A stretch of DNA of 64,000 nt from Cristatella mucedo (taxonomy: Eukaryota; Bryozoa; Phylactolaemata; Cristatellidae). The notes below the pieces were generated by a model. It saw only the letters and a program-made list of their open reading frames with translations. It was not told the DNA's origin and searched no databases. Both the position numbers and the translations under genes were made by a program. The number at the start of each line of letters is the position of its first letter. Position 1 is the stretch's first letter. Below, piece by piece: positions 21,530 through 34,345 of this stretch. The DNA is taken from positions 3,116,001 through 3,180,000 of the forward strand of contig WPIO01000047.1 in the NCBI GenBank assembly GCA_009760855.2. Direction: 5' to 3'.

Positions 21530-23335
21530 GCATTTGTATAGCTTCCTCAGAGAACCGAATCGTTTGCAATGTACTTTACAGATTCTGTGTAGAAAGTATT
21601 ACCAAATAATTGGTATTAACGTCCGCAAGCAGCAGACATGGGGCAAGAAGGTACACGCACACAGAGAACGAATCACGAAGACCCACAAATGCTGCCATAA
21701 ACAGGTACGTTTTAAGCTTTTTATTGACGTCGTCGTGTCAAGAGATGTTGTGACGTGCGTCGGTAGTGAGCTTCACGCTTTGGGAGGAGAATAGGGACTA
21801 AAACAGGTACTCCATGCTCCATGCGGCTTTGAGGCTCCTACACGGTTACAGGCTAAGCGGTTCGAGATAGATAGTGATTGGTGCGACTCTTCTCCTGGTA
21901 AGGAGTGGATCAGATAGGCAGGCTGGAGACAGAGGATGAAGGGGCCTACAAGTAAGTGACAGAACCATGAAGTCGACCAGCTGCTTGATTTGGATCTAGT
22001 GCAGTCCGTTATCAGTGGATTACGTGTAGATTCAGCAGGACGCATGCTGGCAGAGCTGACTTCGAGATTTTAGGTTTTTCAATTTTTGAATCACACTTGG
22101 TCTACCCATAGCTAGTAAGTTCATTTTATTCTCACTCAATTTAAAAAGTCCGCTGCCATTCGTGGGTGGATATTATCAATATATGCAGCAAGGTTGCTTA
22201 GAGAATTCGACGTGCTTGAGGGGTGGGAGGGATCCATGCAAAGGTATAACTGATCTGCATAGAATTGAAAGCCAAGATTGTGCATGTCAATCACATCGGC
22301 AAGAGGAAGAGTATAAATTGCGACAAGAAGCGGAACGACTACAGGGCCCCGAGGTACCCCGTACTTAAGTGGCTCCTTGGATGATCTTCATCCGTTTACA
22401 TCAATACACTGAAGTCTTCCACGGAAATGGGACCAAAACCATTGCAGGTGCGGCGTCAGTGATGACCAGGTGAGATTTGAAAGGCTCAAGAAGGGCTTAG
22501 TGATCAATATTATCAAACGCTGCGTAAAGATCGAGCAGAACAAGCAGAGCGATTTTAACCATGTCTGCATTCATGAGAAGGTTGTTGTACACCCAAGGCA
22601 AGGCAGACTCTTTGGAGTGATTAGCTCTAAACCAAGTCTGTAACTTACTTGCAGGCTTTGAGGTAGCAATATAAGAGTTCAGTTAATCTGCCACAACTTG
22701 TTTGAGCGTCTTTGATAAGAACAGGAGAAGGGAGACTGGAACAAAGATATTCAAGTCCTGTTGGTCTAGCTCTGCTTTCCTAATTAGTAGCTTATCTGCA
22801 GCCTTGTGAAAGGTTCAGGAACATGATCTGAGGCTAAGGACATATTTATAATGTTATTAATGTTCTGCAGGAGCAGATCTAAGCATCGCAGTAGTAGGAC
22901 AGTGGGAATAGGGTCTATAAGGCTATTTATCTTCTTTGACTGGGAGATACATTCAATGATAAGGTAAAAGCCAACAGTGAGAAATAAGAACACCTAACTG
23001 CAGCTGATCCTTTAGATTTATGTCCTGCCGCTTCTGTTCAGCGAACAGCTTTGGGATAGATGCAATTAGTTGTCCACAAGCGGCAGCTCACAAGTGGGTT
23101 CATTCTCATAACATCCTGGGCAAAATGGAATGAGGAGTTTTTGATAGCTTTTAGCTCACACTCACGAGACATTTTTAACGTTCGTTTCGTGATATTGCAG
23201 CTCTGAAAGTAATGGCGCACAACTAGTTCAGTCTGTTTTCCTGGCCATGAATTAAATAGGCTTAAAAGAAAGCTAATCGCTTCCCAGCGTGTGAGCTCTT
23301 GGGATTTACTTGTTATTGTAAAAAGGCATTTCATT
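21525..23335 (-). mobile_element. LINE A subfamily, long decayed copy
   Basis: It begins at the shared (ATT)n with an inverse 3' end. It passes through broken reverse transcriptase coding (22388-22570 holds LQCIDVNG; 22784-22993 holds LIDPIPTVLLLRCLDLLLQ) and ends near 23335. It reaches further into the N-terminal RT side than other family A copies. Stops and frameshifts are frequent. Confidence 0.75.
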
Positions 23336-24177
23336 TTCCTTTGCAGCTATAACTGCTTAGGGGATATTTAGTTGATGTTATTCGCTAAGTAGCAGGTGTT
23401 ATTTTGCGATTCCTTATGCTCTAAAATTAAAAAAATGGCCACAACGAATAATATATTTTACTTACTTAGAAATACAATCATAATATCGATAATAATTCAT
23501 TTTCCAGAATAGGGCCTACATTCTAGTAAATTATTAATAAAAAAATATATATCCTGATAAAAATGATTTATATATCACAATTATTTTAAATTTGATAATA
23601 ATCAAAGTCTTCAAGCTACCATAAAACGTAAAAATGCCTTATGTTGTGTGGCAAACTTTGCTGCTGACTTATAGACGAAGTCGTTCGAGCATTATATCAA
23701 TCAGTCGCTGTACACTTTGCATTGCAATTTTTAAGAAATTCATTAGTAGCTATTTTATGTTTAACTTTTGCAAGCATATATATTGATTATTATTCACTTT
23801 ATTTGCATACTGCATATTTTTCACGCTCAGGTTAATAAAAACGTGTGCGAGAAGTAATTAAAATTGTTTTCTAATGTTGAGGCATCCATATAATCTTTTA
23901 GAAGTTACAAAATATCACTTCCTACCGGGAACACAAAATTTCAAAGCACAGTAAAATTAGTTTCTGACGCATAAACAAAATGACTCATAAATTGCTTAGC
24001 CATGCATTGAAAATTATGAATAGTTAAATTTTAGTATCTCAGACTTCACTTCTTTGCTAAGCATTGCTTAATTCCGAGTACAATTGTTGAGAATGTGCAG
24101 TGTAGTCTTTCATATTGGACTATGAATCTTCAAATTGCAAGAGTTGCATGCCCATGTGTGCAATCGCAGCGTCTCAC
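23336..24177. other. Very AT-rich intron
   Basis: No long frames and no repeats recognised. It borders the longest LINE A subfamily copy. Confidence 0.6.
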
Positions 24178-24364
24178 CGTTGCCGGATGCCGCAACGGTC
24201 GAGCTCTGACTCGGTCAAAGTCTCGTATTTGAAATCCCCTCTGCCATTGAGGCGAAGCCGGGTCATAACTGTTGCTGCTGTCAAGCATGTAAACGGGACC
24301 CCTGAATGCTGCGTCAATAAGTCTATGCTCAAATGCACAGATTGCAGATCCACGGATAGAATTC
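24178..24364 (-). CDS. Semaphorin exon 8 (GSAICAF segment)
   Basis: There are 62 codons after one joining base. It starts NSIRGSAICAFEHRLIDAAF and carries a W (PQWQRGF), matching the family GSAVCAF......F.G.F.......W. The acceptor is excellent (a run of eight T, then CTGCAG) and the donor is ACG|GTGAGA. At its end RVRARPLRHP takes the place of the usual VP.PRPG.C, without the cysteine. Exit phase is 0. Confidence 0.88.
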
Positions 24365-25099
24365 CTGCAGAAAAAAAATTTAACAGCTGCTGCATGTAGT
24401 TATACCCGGGCATCATGTACCTGTACATGCACCTATTACATGCAGCATGTAGTTGACAAAGTGAACAGCTGTGGTAAGCAGCTATACCTATACCAGCACC
24501 CTTGTTTACATATAGCATACAGTGAAGCAGCTACACTATGCAAAACAATTCCATTCCTTTAACGAAGTGGTGCTTTTTTGGTCCAATGGTGTTACATCTT
24601 AAAACAGATTGTACACAAACATTATATTAACCATCACTGTAAAGATAAGTACATTCAGTTCTTATGGATTCTCTTTTAAGAGCGTTTTTATAGAACATAT
24701 TTTGTCGCGGGGAGGAGAATAGTGACTTCGGCAAATGTGCAGCTTGGCGAATGATTGCAAACTATTAATTTACAGCCCATGCAGGGCTTATCTCCAAGGC
24801 GAGCTAAGCCCCTGAAGTTTGGGTTATGTAATGGCGCTCTTAGCCATCACCATAGGTCAGGTGTTGAATTGAATAAATATCGAGGGACTTTCGCACGCAT
24901 CTTCTGCTCTAAGAATTTTGCTTTCACTGATAAAAAAATCCAAGGTAATTTGGAGACAATGACAGGACCAAATTGGCAAAGAAAATAGGTATTGGCGATC
25001 GAAATAACGTCAAGCTACCAAGGAAGACAAGAAAATTGCAAGGAGCCAACAGGATTTGGGTGTCTATAACTCTTGTTTGCTAAGAGGTGAATGCATAGA
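24365..25099. other. Intron, no feature seen
   Basis: A short frame at 24755-24988 (plus) is unsupported. The sequence CATGTAGTTATACCCGG... CATGCAGCATGTAGTTGAC shows local repetition of CATGTAGTT. Confidence 0.5.
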
Positions 25100-26405
25100 T
25101 AGATTGAAAATAAAATCGTATGCATATGGCAGGAATCACTGGCTCTGCTCTGCAGTGGTTCAGGTTCTATCTCAGTGGGAGACTCCAGAGTATTGACGTG
25201 AATGGACAAAGATCATGTGAAGGACCTCTGAAATATGGAGTACCTCAGGCCTCCGTGCTAGGTCCGGTTCTTTTCACGGTCTATACTCTCTCCCTCTTGC
25301 TGATGCGATTGCCAAGCACAATCTAGGCTTTCACTTCTATGCGGATGACACTCAGTTGTACCTTTGCTTTGATCCCTCCAAGCCTTCGAGCACCTCAAAT
25401 TCTCTCAACTCACTTGCTGCGTGCATTGATGACATCCGCACATGGATGGCAGCAAATTTTCTATAACTAAACGATGATAAAAACCAACTTACTAGTTATG
25501 GACAAACCCAGTGTAATTTAAAAATTGGAATGTCTGAAGCTCAGAATTGGCTATGCCAGCATATCTCCAGTTGAATCAGCTCGAAATCTCGGTTTCAAAG
25601 CGACCTCTCGTTAGACGACCATATCAGCTCCACAGTCAAATCTGCCTACTTCCAGCTTCATAACATTGCTAAAATTCGGGCTTGTTTAGATAAGGATACC
25701 ACGTCCAAGTTGGTCCATGCATTCGTGAAATTCCATCTCGACTTCTGCAACTCACTGCTTACCGGCATGTGCGATCAGGCGATTGCAGCTGGTGCAAAGC
25801 TCTGCAGCTAGGCTTGTCTGTCGTGAGCGTCACAGTTGCCACATTACACTACTTCTCGCCGACCCGCACTGGCTACCAGTCCAGCAACGGATTGACTTCA
25901 AGTTTTTTTCGCTTAATTTTAGGTCACTTCATTCTTTAACTCCAGCCTATCTTTCAGATCTACTCACCCACCAGGCCAAGCATCCGACCACCAGCTTTTC
26001 GGAATCCAGCTGTCTAGAAATACCTCGTACAAACCTCAAATCCTTTGGAGACCGTTCATTTAGTTCGTATACTCCCAAAGCCTAGAACTCCCTCCCGACT
26101 TGCGTCAGAACATCCCCTGACCTGACAACATTTAAAAAGCTTACCTATTTAGGACAGCACTTAGTGTGCTCCTGTGATTCGTCCTTCATGTGCTTATGCA
26201 TGCTGACACTGTGCATGGTGCCACTAACAACTATTGCATGGTGACCCTGTGCATGTCACCCCTAAGCATGTTATTCATTTTGTTTGCTTATCAAGTACGA
26301 TATCATTCACCATCCAATTGCTTTTCCCTTTGCAGCAAATGTAAAGCGCCTAGAAAGAGATTGAGTTCTCTGAGGGCACTTTATCAAGTTCATTCTTATT
26401 ATATA
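25100..26405 (+). mobile_element. LINE family A copy with frameshifts
   Basis: It starts in RT motif B ([15 protein letters not shown]), shifts frame just before the catalytic YADD (codons near 25335) and resumes at 25783-26085 with RLVCRERHSCH and QQRIDFKFFSL. The 3' end has the hairpin (GCGCCTAGAAAGAGATTGAG, then GAGGGCACTTTATC) and a short ATT run. The first hairpin arm is intact, while the second has GGCACTTT in place of GGCGCTTT. Confidence 0.85.
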
Positions 26406-28005
26406 TCTTAGTCGTATCTTGGGTCTGAGGCCAGCCCCTAATATGCATATTCGGAAGCTGCTTGTGGGGATTACTGGATAACATGCTGGCGAAATGGAGA
26501 TTGCTTAATCTACGCTCAAGTGAGCGAAAATTTTCCTTTTTACCAAAAGGCTCACGAATTGAACTGCTATTCAAAGCCAGTCCAGAAGACCCGAACTTGG
26601 CTTGGAAAAGGTTGGTGAGTGGCAAAGCGGTGCTGTTATAGAAGCTGCAAGTGACTTTGATGGACAGAAAATCTTGTGCAATTCAAGCAGTCTTCTTTGG
26701 AAGTTCGTATGTGCTAGCATTCCTGCCAACTCCAACGCCTAAGTGTTACGACCAAGAATCGGGCAGTTACAAAGATGGCCCTTCTCTCAACTTTATGCGA
26801 CTATACAGCCCACTCATCAGCCAAGGGCGTTTGTGAATCATGAGCTGCAGAGACCGAACCGGCGCATAAGTATGGCAGACACTGAAGTCTCGTGAGAACA
26901 ACCTAGGCACCTCAGCCGAATTTGGCTGCTACTGATGATGAAGTTTTTCCCTTTAAAGGAATTCAGGATGAAGAATTCAAATTTTGAAGAGGAACATGTC
27001 TTTAACACTGTACGATTTCCGACTTCAAAGGTTGCTCAACACTTTTAGATTCTACTCTGTTGGCAGAATGTGAAAAGTGGCTCTAGGTAACTGCCTATCT
27101 CAGCTCGCCTATATATGCAGATAGCACCACTGAAAGAATAGTATTTAGTTATATTTCTATCACTTAGTGTCTTAACAATTAAGTACTGAGATATAGGTAC
27201 AAGGCCACGGTTTAACGTGATGAAAATGGGTTATTCTCCAAATTCACCTATACTGTGAAGAATCCGGATTTCATCGGTAAGATACAACACTGGGATTGTT
27301 ATGAAGCTTACAGCTTGCACAAGAATGCATACATGGCTATTTATGAGCTTAAAAGTTAGTATTCTAATTTGAGGAGCCGTATGAAGAAAAGGCTTAAAAA
27401 TGTACAGGGCACAGTCAAGCCTCCGTGCAATTAGTTTATAGATCAAACTGCAGCAAAGAGACAGTTTCTGCACTACACAACTTGCTGACCCTTGCTTAAA
27501 ACTGAATCGCTTCAATATTAATTGCGTAGTTCTCTTAAGAACTTGTTTCAAATTCTATCACTTGGTGAGAAAAGCTATATACTTAAATTGAAATGATCTG
27601 ACACTTCCTAAAGCAGTCAACGACGGTCAGATATGTTCTAAATAAACTGTCGCTGTGCGAATAGGGTTCACCTCGTTTAGCTCAATTGACTTAGGTTTCT
27701 CGGCTTTCGGTTCACAGAGACCTACAAAGCATATCAAGAACTTAAGAATGAATACCCCTATGTTTTTGCTGGGGTGAAACTTATCGGTTCTGTGGTTCGC
27801 TAAATATAACACAATTAGTGTATACCAGTGGACGTTTCTGTGTATCACTAATAGGAATAGCAAGGTATGCATCTATAAAACCTATTGTGCAGGCCTGATG
27901 GCTGGTAATGTGAGTTTTCAAATTGGAAGTAACCAGCGAACGTCTGGCAGCTTCTTTGCCTGCAAAGATTTTGCCTTCAAAAACAATGAGGATGCATTGC
28001 CTTAC
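26406..28005. other. Intron, no feature seen
   Basis: Frames at 26350-26625, 27231-27551 and 27627-27872 (minus) lack sema motifs and good splice sites. Confidence 0.5.
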
Positions 28006-28093
28006 CTATGGGTGTTGAATACGCCATACAGCATCTTCTGCTTCGAGCCTCCGTCACCAAACACACTTCCGGTGCCCAGCTTTGAAGCGCCCG
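28006..28093 (-). CDS. Semaphorin exon 7 (YGVF segment)
   Basis: This short exon of 88 bases encodes a glycine-rich loop and then QKMLYGVFNTH, the family motif LIYGVFTT. The acceptor is GAATTTCAG and the donor CATAG|GTAAGG. Entry phase is 1 and exit phase 2. It joins the next exon as NTHRNSIRGSAICAF, closely following the family order TTPVNSI.GSAVCAF. Confidence 0.88.
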
Positions 28094-30349
28094 CTGAAAT
28101 TCAGATCAAATTATAATGCCACTGAATTCGGCTTAAGCGCTTCCTGGTTATGGTTACAAGTATAAATCTATTTGAATGTAAAAAATTGACAGATAGAAAT
28201 GAAACAATATTTCCTAAAATTTAGCTACTATTCTTTTTTGAATATGTCGCTCTCAGTTCTTAATTCTTCGAAACAATTATTCCGTAGCTTTTTCAAATGC
28301 TGAGCATAGTTTTAAGTGCATCGCTAACACGACTTGCTGTAATGCAGTCACTTACAGTGACTAGCTCCATCATTCCATCATCATCCACCATCATCATAGC
28401 ATTACAGCTGCATGTTTAGCATAAAGAGTAAAGCGAAAGAAACGGAGCCCGTAAAACGAGTTCCATTGAGCTAATGAAAGAGTTTGCTTTATTCGAGACC
28501 TTCTAAAAGACTACTCAGTAACAGCACAGACATTTAAGATGATTGCGAATCTCTCCCTGATGATTATACAACGTTCAATGGAGCTGACACGTGATTAATC
28601 TTTCTGTTCGCCTATTTTGTGTACGAATGAATAACTCCAGCCGTGTAGGACTTGCAACGATTGACTAAGCACAGATCACTGCGAGAAAACGGTTCACCTA
28701 AAAGTTAAAGCAGAACTTTCAAATAGAGACGTGAAATGTAGTGGTCACTGCACTCTGTTTCTCATAAGTTTTTTGTTCGATGTTGTGCATGAAAATCACA
28801 TAGCAGCATTAAATTCGTAAGAATCGGGCTTAATCAACGTGATTTGAAGACCTCCTTTTCCAGCAGAGTCTTTCATATAAGTTTGGAATTTTAAGACTTC
28901 TAATAATTTTTAAAAGTTTTGAGCCATCTTATTATTCTTTAGTTACAGGTTTGCTTCGTCCAATTTTAAACCCGTCAATAATCATGAAGAGATCATTCGT
29001 TGACATCAAAATTTTTGGTTTTTAAGCGCTATTTCTAAAGTCTTTATTGGCCGCTATCTCTCTAAAATATTTGTCAAGCTGGTATGAAAACGCATTGGCT
29101 TGCTTCTAAGTAGCGGACCTGGTCTGTCATGAAAACTCAGAGTGATCAGCCAGTGAAATCACTTTGGACCGATACATTGAAATGCGAAAGTCTTGATGAT
29201 TGAAGGCTATCCATAAAATCCATTGGAGCTACTACAGTAGTTTCTGCAGCTGGTATCTAATTTCAGATTTTCCAATACTTCAACGTAAACATGGATCACT
29301 AAACAGCGGTACGATAGATCTCGTCAGCCAGACCGTGGTCTACACTAAATTTTGCTTCCAATTCGTTTCCCACAAGGGCGAGAATCCAGTAGTCAAGCAA
29401 TGAGGCCAATCAGAAGAGCGGATCCTTAGAGAATATTAAAATCTAATGGAAATACGGATACTTGTTGACGTCCTGATGAATCTTTTGATTGCCTTTAGCC
29501 GCGATCATGCGGCGGCTGTCCAGTCTCGCTGACTAGACTACGCACCCGGTTGAATTGCACAAGTACTTCACTCACGGTCCATTTCGACTATTCGCACATA
29601 GAAACCCTATAGGAAATATGGTAATCCGTCACCCTGTCGTGGCGTCTCCTATAAATTTAACGCCAACGATACCCGTCCGTCCTACCCGTTCAACTCTTTA
29701 AAGTCAGCATGGTGCAATAGATAAGCTGTGACCCTGTCTTGCAGATAGTATGGTGTTTAACCTCAGCCAATTCGCTTGCGATAGCCTTGATAAATTAAGT
29801 TCCTCGTCGGAAACCCTAAGCGTGCGGATGGAAAAATATTCTCTAGTCTTTATTCTCGTAATTGGTATTGCCGTAGTGTGACACTTATCAATTCCTCATA
29901 ATTTCAAGTTTCCTAATCACGAATGCCTGCTATTTCAAAGTTGTAGAAGTGCATAGCCTACACTGCTAGTCATTTTGTCTGATCATTGTCCAGGTTTATA
30001 GAATAAGTAGTGCATTTTAATGGCTAAAGGTCTTACTGATCCCTGGTTTTTATAGACTGTACTACTGCCACAAAATATTGGCAGGCATTGGCATAGTGAA
30101 AGATGAACCACCAGGCTCTGGCTACCCTAGTAACAAACTAAAGGGGAGAGTCACACGACCTTTATCATCTTAGGATTGGCTGTCTCTGCCAAGTCTAAGG
30201 CAGGCTCTTTCTTATTTTAATCCGGGCGGAGTCTTTTCAGTGGAAGGGTTAACGCAATCTATTAAAGGCTCTACAGTAATATTGATAAAGCAGCAATGTT
30301 AGTTTCTAAGACCTAGAAATTCATCTCCATGTCTCCTTTGAAAAAAGCT
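28094..30349. other. Intron, no feature seen
   Basis: A CAT-rich stretch at 28370-28400 is the only repeat. Frame 29200-29403 (plus) has no recognised text. Confidence 0.5.
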
Positions 30350-31365
30350 GTGACGGCTTTTGTTTGATCCAAAAGGCGCACGGCCGTCTTTTAAAAATGA
30401 CCCACAAGACCCGCTATGGCATATTTCATATCTGGTGAACTGTGCTACCATTTTCGGTCACCTCATTCCGTCTCATCAGGTCTTCTCTGGACTAAGGATT
30501 AACCGATACATTTTTAAACTTATGTACTCTTGGTGCCTGAAGCTTTTGCTCGGCCTAATGTGCATAGTGGATCTCTCTGCAATTGTTATTATCCGACGCC
30601 TTCTTCCAAAAGAGGACATCATTTTAACTTGTCTCCAGCTACTACTCTCCTGCTCTGTAACTGCCTCTACTGTGCTCCTGCTTTGAGTTAGCAGCCCAGT
30701 CTTTCGTAAAGTCCATTGGCTACTTTATTAGCCCCGATAACCGCTTAATATCTGAGTTCACGATAAGCAACCCTCTGGAGAAACCACCGCTTAGTCTCCC
30801 TGAGTTATGCTACAGACAGAGATATATATATAGGTGTACTTTACATTCATGCCCGTCATGTGAGCTATTCTGTGCCTGTAAGATCTACATCATCTTAAAT
30901 TGCATTGCATTACATCACAGATTGCCCATCCGCTCTTTATACTCTTCCAGTAAGCGCTTACACCAGCCATTCAGTTTGGATACACTGAAAATCTAGAACT
31001 CGCCTCCTGCTTCCCTCACAACCAATAATGACCCTGCATTGCTTAAGGCTCAGCTAAAGACTCAAAAGCTCCGATCCTTCTTTTCTGCTCTCAATACTAA
31101 GTTATATTTTTTCATGACTACTTTACGTGTACATGTGCTTATTCAGGTCATGGCAGTTTCTAGACGTCCACAAATCTGGTAGGTTTGATTATCTTTGTGT
31201 TTTCTTTAACATACCGTCTTAAGCATAGTGCTTGGCTTGTTCCTGCATATCCAAGCATGGACCTATGCATGTCATTAACCCTTTGCTACTCAGCGCTTTG
31301 CAGTGAGTTCCAATCCTCCCATTGAAGGATTTAGTCCTCTTAGGACGCAATACAAAATTGTATGG
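30350..31365 (+). mobile_element. LINE family C fragment
   Basis: The second half translates in part as SLTTNNDPALLKAQLKTQKL and RSFFSALN, the post-RT region of CR1/L2 LINEs, in text different from families A and B. The end (GGATTTAGTCCTCTTAGGAC) resembles a hairpin tail with other bases. The frame 30360-30686 may be an upstream part. Confidence 0.5.
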
Positions 31366-31799
31366 TGTTGTCGAAATTACTAGTACAATGATCTTTAGCT
31401 TTCTGCTTTCTTTATAATTTTTTATTTTTAAGCCATGGCCGCAAGTTTCCGCTTACGCGCGTACCCAATTCCAATAGACGCCCTTTCTTAATACAAAAAA
31501 AGATGTTACTTGTAATTGGGAGCAGAGAAGCCACAACTAATTATGCCCGGTTGTGGGACCCCATCAACTACAGGCCTCACTCCGGTCGAAGCTGTCAACG
31601 CATCACTGACCACGTGAAAGATCCCCCGAGGGGTTTTCTCCGCGCCTTGAATGCTTGGATGCATGCTTCGTCTGTAGCGGGTCTCTGGAATTCGCCTGAC
31701 TAAGAGCAAGCTGCGTGAGAGAGCTGAGACGAGAGCATCGTGAAAGCAACGCCCTAGAAATACATCCTCAGCAGATCGGAAACTTTCGCTGTACGCTAC
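31366..31799. other. Intron with a GC-richer block
   Basis: 31503-31709 is open on both strands (minus: IFHVVSDALTASTGVRPVVD). It abuts exon 6 but does not fit the semaphorin reading. Confidence 0.4.
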
Positions 31800-32111
31800 C
31801 TATTTCATCGAAGTAGAACGTATGAAATCCAGCGTTATTTATAGTGTTTAAGTCGTGGTGAACAAATCTTCCCTCGACAGAGCATTCCAGTGACGCCTTA
31901 AATAGAGTAGCGAAGAGCATTGCACCATCTGTCTCCTGCAGCAGCTGTTCGTGTGACATGTCGTCTTTACATGCTCTAGCAACTCTCGACACACTCTTGT
32001 ACAAAAACGGAACGAGTTCTTGTGCCACTTCCGTAAATATCCAATAGACATGCTGATCCGATTCAAAGTGTGTGAGGAAGTTTGGGTATATTCGACTATC
32101 ACGCGACGCTC
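31800..32111 (-). CDS. Semaphorin exon 6 (central sema domain)
   Basis: This 312-base exon is the best sema match in the window. It encodes DSRIYPNFLTHFESDQHVYW, then IFTEVAQE, SVSRVARACKDD, FKASLECSV and finally FYFDEI. These equal the family motifs NAPNFV....VYFFFRE, YSRVARVCKND, FLKARLNCS and FYFNEIQS. The acceptor has a run of T (TTTTTTTCTACAG) and the donor is AATAG|GTAGCG. The insertion of about ten residues before FYFDEI is unusual. Both ends are phase 1. Confidence 0.93.
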
Positions 32112-32164
32112 CTGTAGAAAAAAAGAAACGTCATAGTTCCTAATGTATCGGCATACATGCAAAG

Positions 32165-34345
32165 TGATTTAATTTATCTCCGTCTGCAACTCCACAAAGC
32201 CACACAGACTATGTGATTGTTCAGAAGAAGTGTTTTGTTTAGCTCACTCACAGCCTAAACTGCTTTCGGTACGCATTTGGTAGCCGACAGACTTCACCAT
32301 GCACAACAAACAGAAAGTTTGATGCATAGCAGAGTCAGGAGATCAGTGAGCAGTTGAGGTAGTGAGTAGCATGAAAGTATCAGATCGGGACCGCCGGAAA
32401 GAATGCGCCATAGTCGGCAGCAGGAGAGCAGTTGTCGTTGCATAAGAATTTTGGAAGTGAATAACAGTCTAGGACCTGCACAGCAGAGGCTTCTGTCACC
32501 ATCGGTTATAAAGCAGAGGAATGGATCAGCTAATTTATTTCCAGAGAGGAACTGAAAGCACGAGGGTGCTGAAACTTATGCAGCAGTTCAGTTAGGTATG
32601 AATGAGCCAACCTTTGGCGAGCATTTTGGGTCAGCCTAAGAGCTTTACCTCTGTAGCCATCAATCAACTGTCAGCCATCCAAGCTTTTCTAGCAAAGGAG
32701 ACTAAAGTTCAAACCGCTGTAGTATGTGTGAACTAGCCTTGCAGCCATATAGATTACCAGCCGCATCGGTCTACTGGCCTTTTTGCAAGATCATCTAAGA
32801 TGGATATGCAACGATCTGATTGCCGAATCAGAACCGAAGAAAAACTTAATTTCGTGCAAGCAACTGTGGAATACAGTTCCTAATCCTAGATAGGGATCAA
32901 ACATCGTTTCTAGCTGTCGAAGCAGTCTTCTGAACGAAGCTTTTAAATGTAGGCAGTTGGCGAAGACGACACCTAAATTCCGAGCACCTGGTAATGGTTG
33001 CAAAGCACCATCACCTAACAGAAGACCAAAGACTTCCGATTCAACCACACGCTTATGTTTTCCTATGAGCAGCAGTTTAGTTTTATAGTTGTTTAGTTCT
33101 AAGAAAACTTCCGACATCCAGTATCGTATGTCTTCAAGGCAAGCATTCAGTTTATCAGTTGCAGCAGCAGATTTCAACGGTTTAAATAAAAAATACGGCT
33201 GAGTATCGTCAGCATAAAATTGATCTATCTGGATGAAACCGGACCCCACCCACGTCAAAGTACGAACACGACCAAAAACGTACGATTTAAGTCATGCCAA
33301 CGCCTGGTCTGCCAGACCGAGCGTTGCTCACAATTATTCAAGTAGGAAATCGTGATCGGTGGTATCGAAAGCAGCTAATTAATCTGGCAGTACTAGGGCA
33401 GTGACATTCCCGTCATCGTTGCTGCATAGGATGTCATGGTTTGCCTGCCTGTAGCCAAACGATTCATGAATAGGAATTGCAACACCTCCACCAACCTCGC
33501 TCGATTGCATTGACTGATAGAATGAGATTCCGGGTGGGGTGGTCTCAGATATGCAGCTCCGGAGCAGGGCGTCATCTTTATTTTGGTAAGTCGATCCGCG
33601 ATGGCAGACTAGGTAGTGCCGTTTCTTTCAGGACCTCGCTACCGAGGTCGTGGGTTAAAATCCTGCAGCGGGCGATCCTCAATTGCCGCTTCTAGCTGCA
33701 GTGCTAGCCTTTTAAGGCTCTTCTGTCGCTATACAAGAGGTGGCTGTTAAATCAGCTTGAATTATTTAAGCAGAAACGCAAGTACCTTATCCTGGACAGC
33801 CTGATCGCGAATAAGTAATCCCATGGTTTTGAGTAAGCGGACATGTTGCTGGGAAAACTTAAGAGACTGTCCAGTGACCGTGCGACGCCGATTAAGGTGC
33901 TGGTATTCTAGTCGGCATATATCCGGCCTATCAGACGCACTCTTCAAATTTAAATTAGAACTTAGTAAAGGTCCCGGTCGACTTTTTACAACATGATGAG
34001 GCACGGCAAGCGAGCTACTACCCCAATGAGCGCTAATCGGCGCTTTAAACCTAAGGGTCATAGGTTTGATAGCCGAGCTGTTGATAGGGCGAACGAAGGA
34101 TGAAGAGAGGTTCTAAATTACTGGCCGAAGTAGGCCCACAGGTAGGTATCGACAAATGATGCCATCGCACCTTCTGCTAAGCAGGTCCTGTTTTGAGTTG
34201 CATATCCGAGGACAGCTCGTAAACGGTCCCAGCGAAGATAGCAGCGGAATGTCCGATGGTGTCGCGTAGAAGTCAGGTAAAGGTCTACAAGGCACTCAAA
34301 GTCGCCTAGGGCAGCCGCTCTCTAGCGAGAGGAGGAATCATTTTC
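32165..34345 (-). mobile_element. LINE family B copy with internal deletion and SINE insertion
   Basis: The 3' half keeps a YADD remnant (FYADDTQPYFLFKP in 32791-33258). It then jumps near 33440 to the endonuclease end of the element (33393-33575 and 33762-34061, the latter with LLKTMGLLIRDQAV). A SINE sits at 33588-33765. Its 5' limit coincides with that of the 47.5 kb copy, so both probably reach the true 5' end. Confidence 0.8.
33588..33765 (+). mobile_element. tRNA-derived SINE inserted in LINE B
   Basis: The head reads CCGCGATGGCAGACTAGG, box B is altered (GTGGGTTAAAATCC), and the end is GGCTGTTAAATCAGCTTG. It splits LINE B between GGTAAG and CAGAAACG, which are continuous in the 47.5 kb copy. 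Flanks show similar TTATTT...TAAG text, possibly an imperfect target duplication. Confidence 0.78.
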
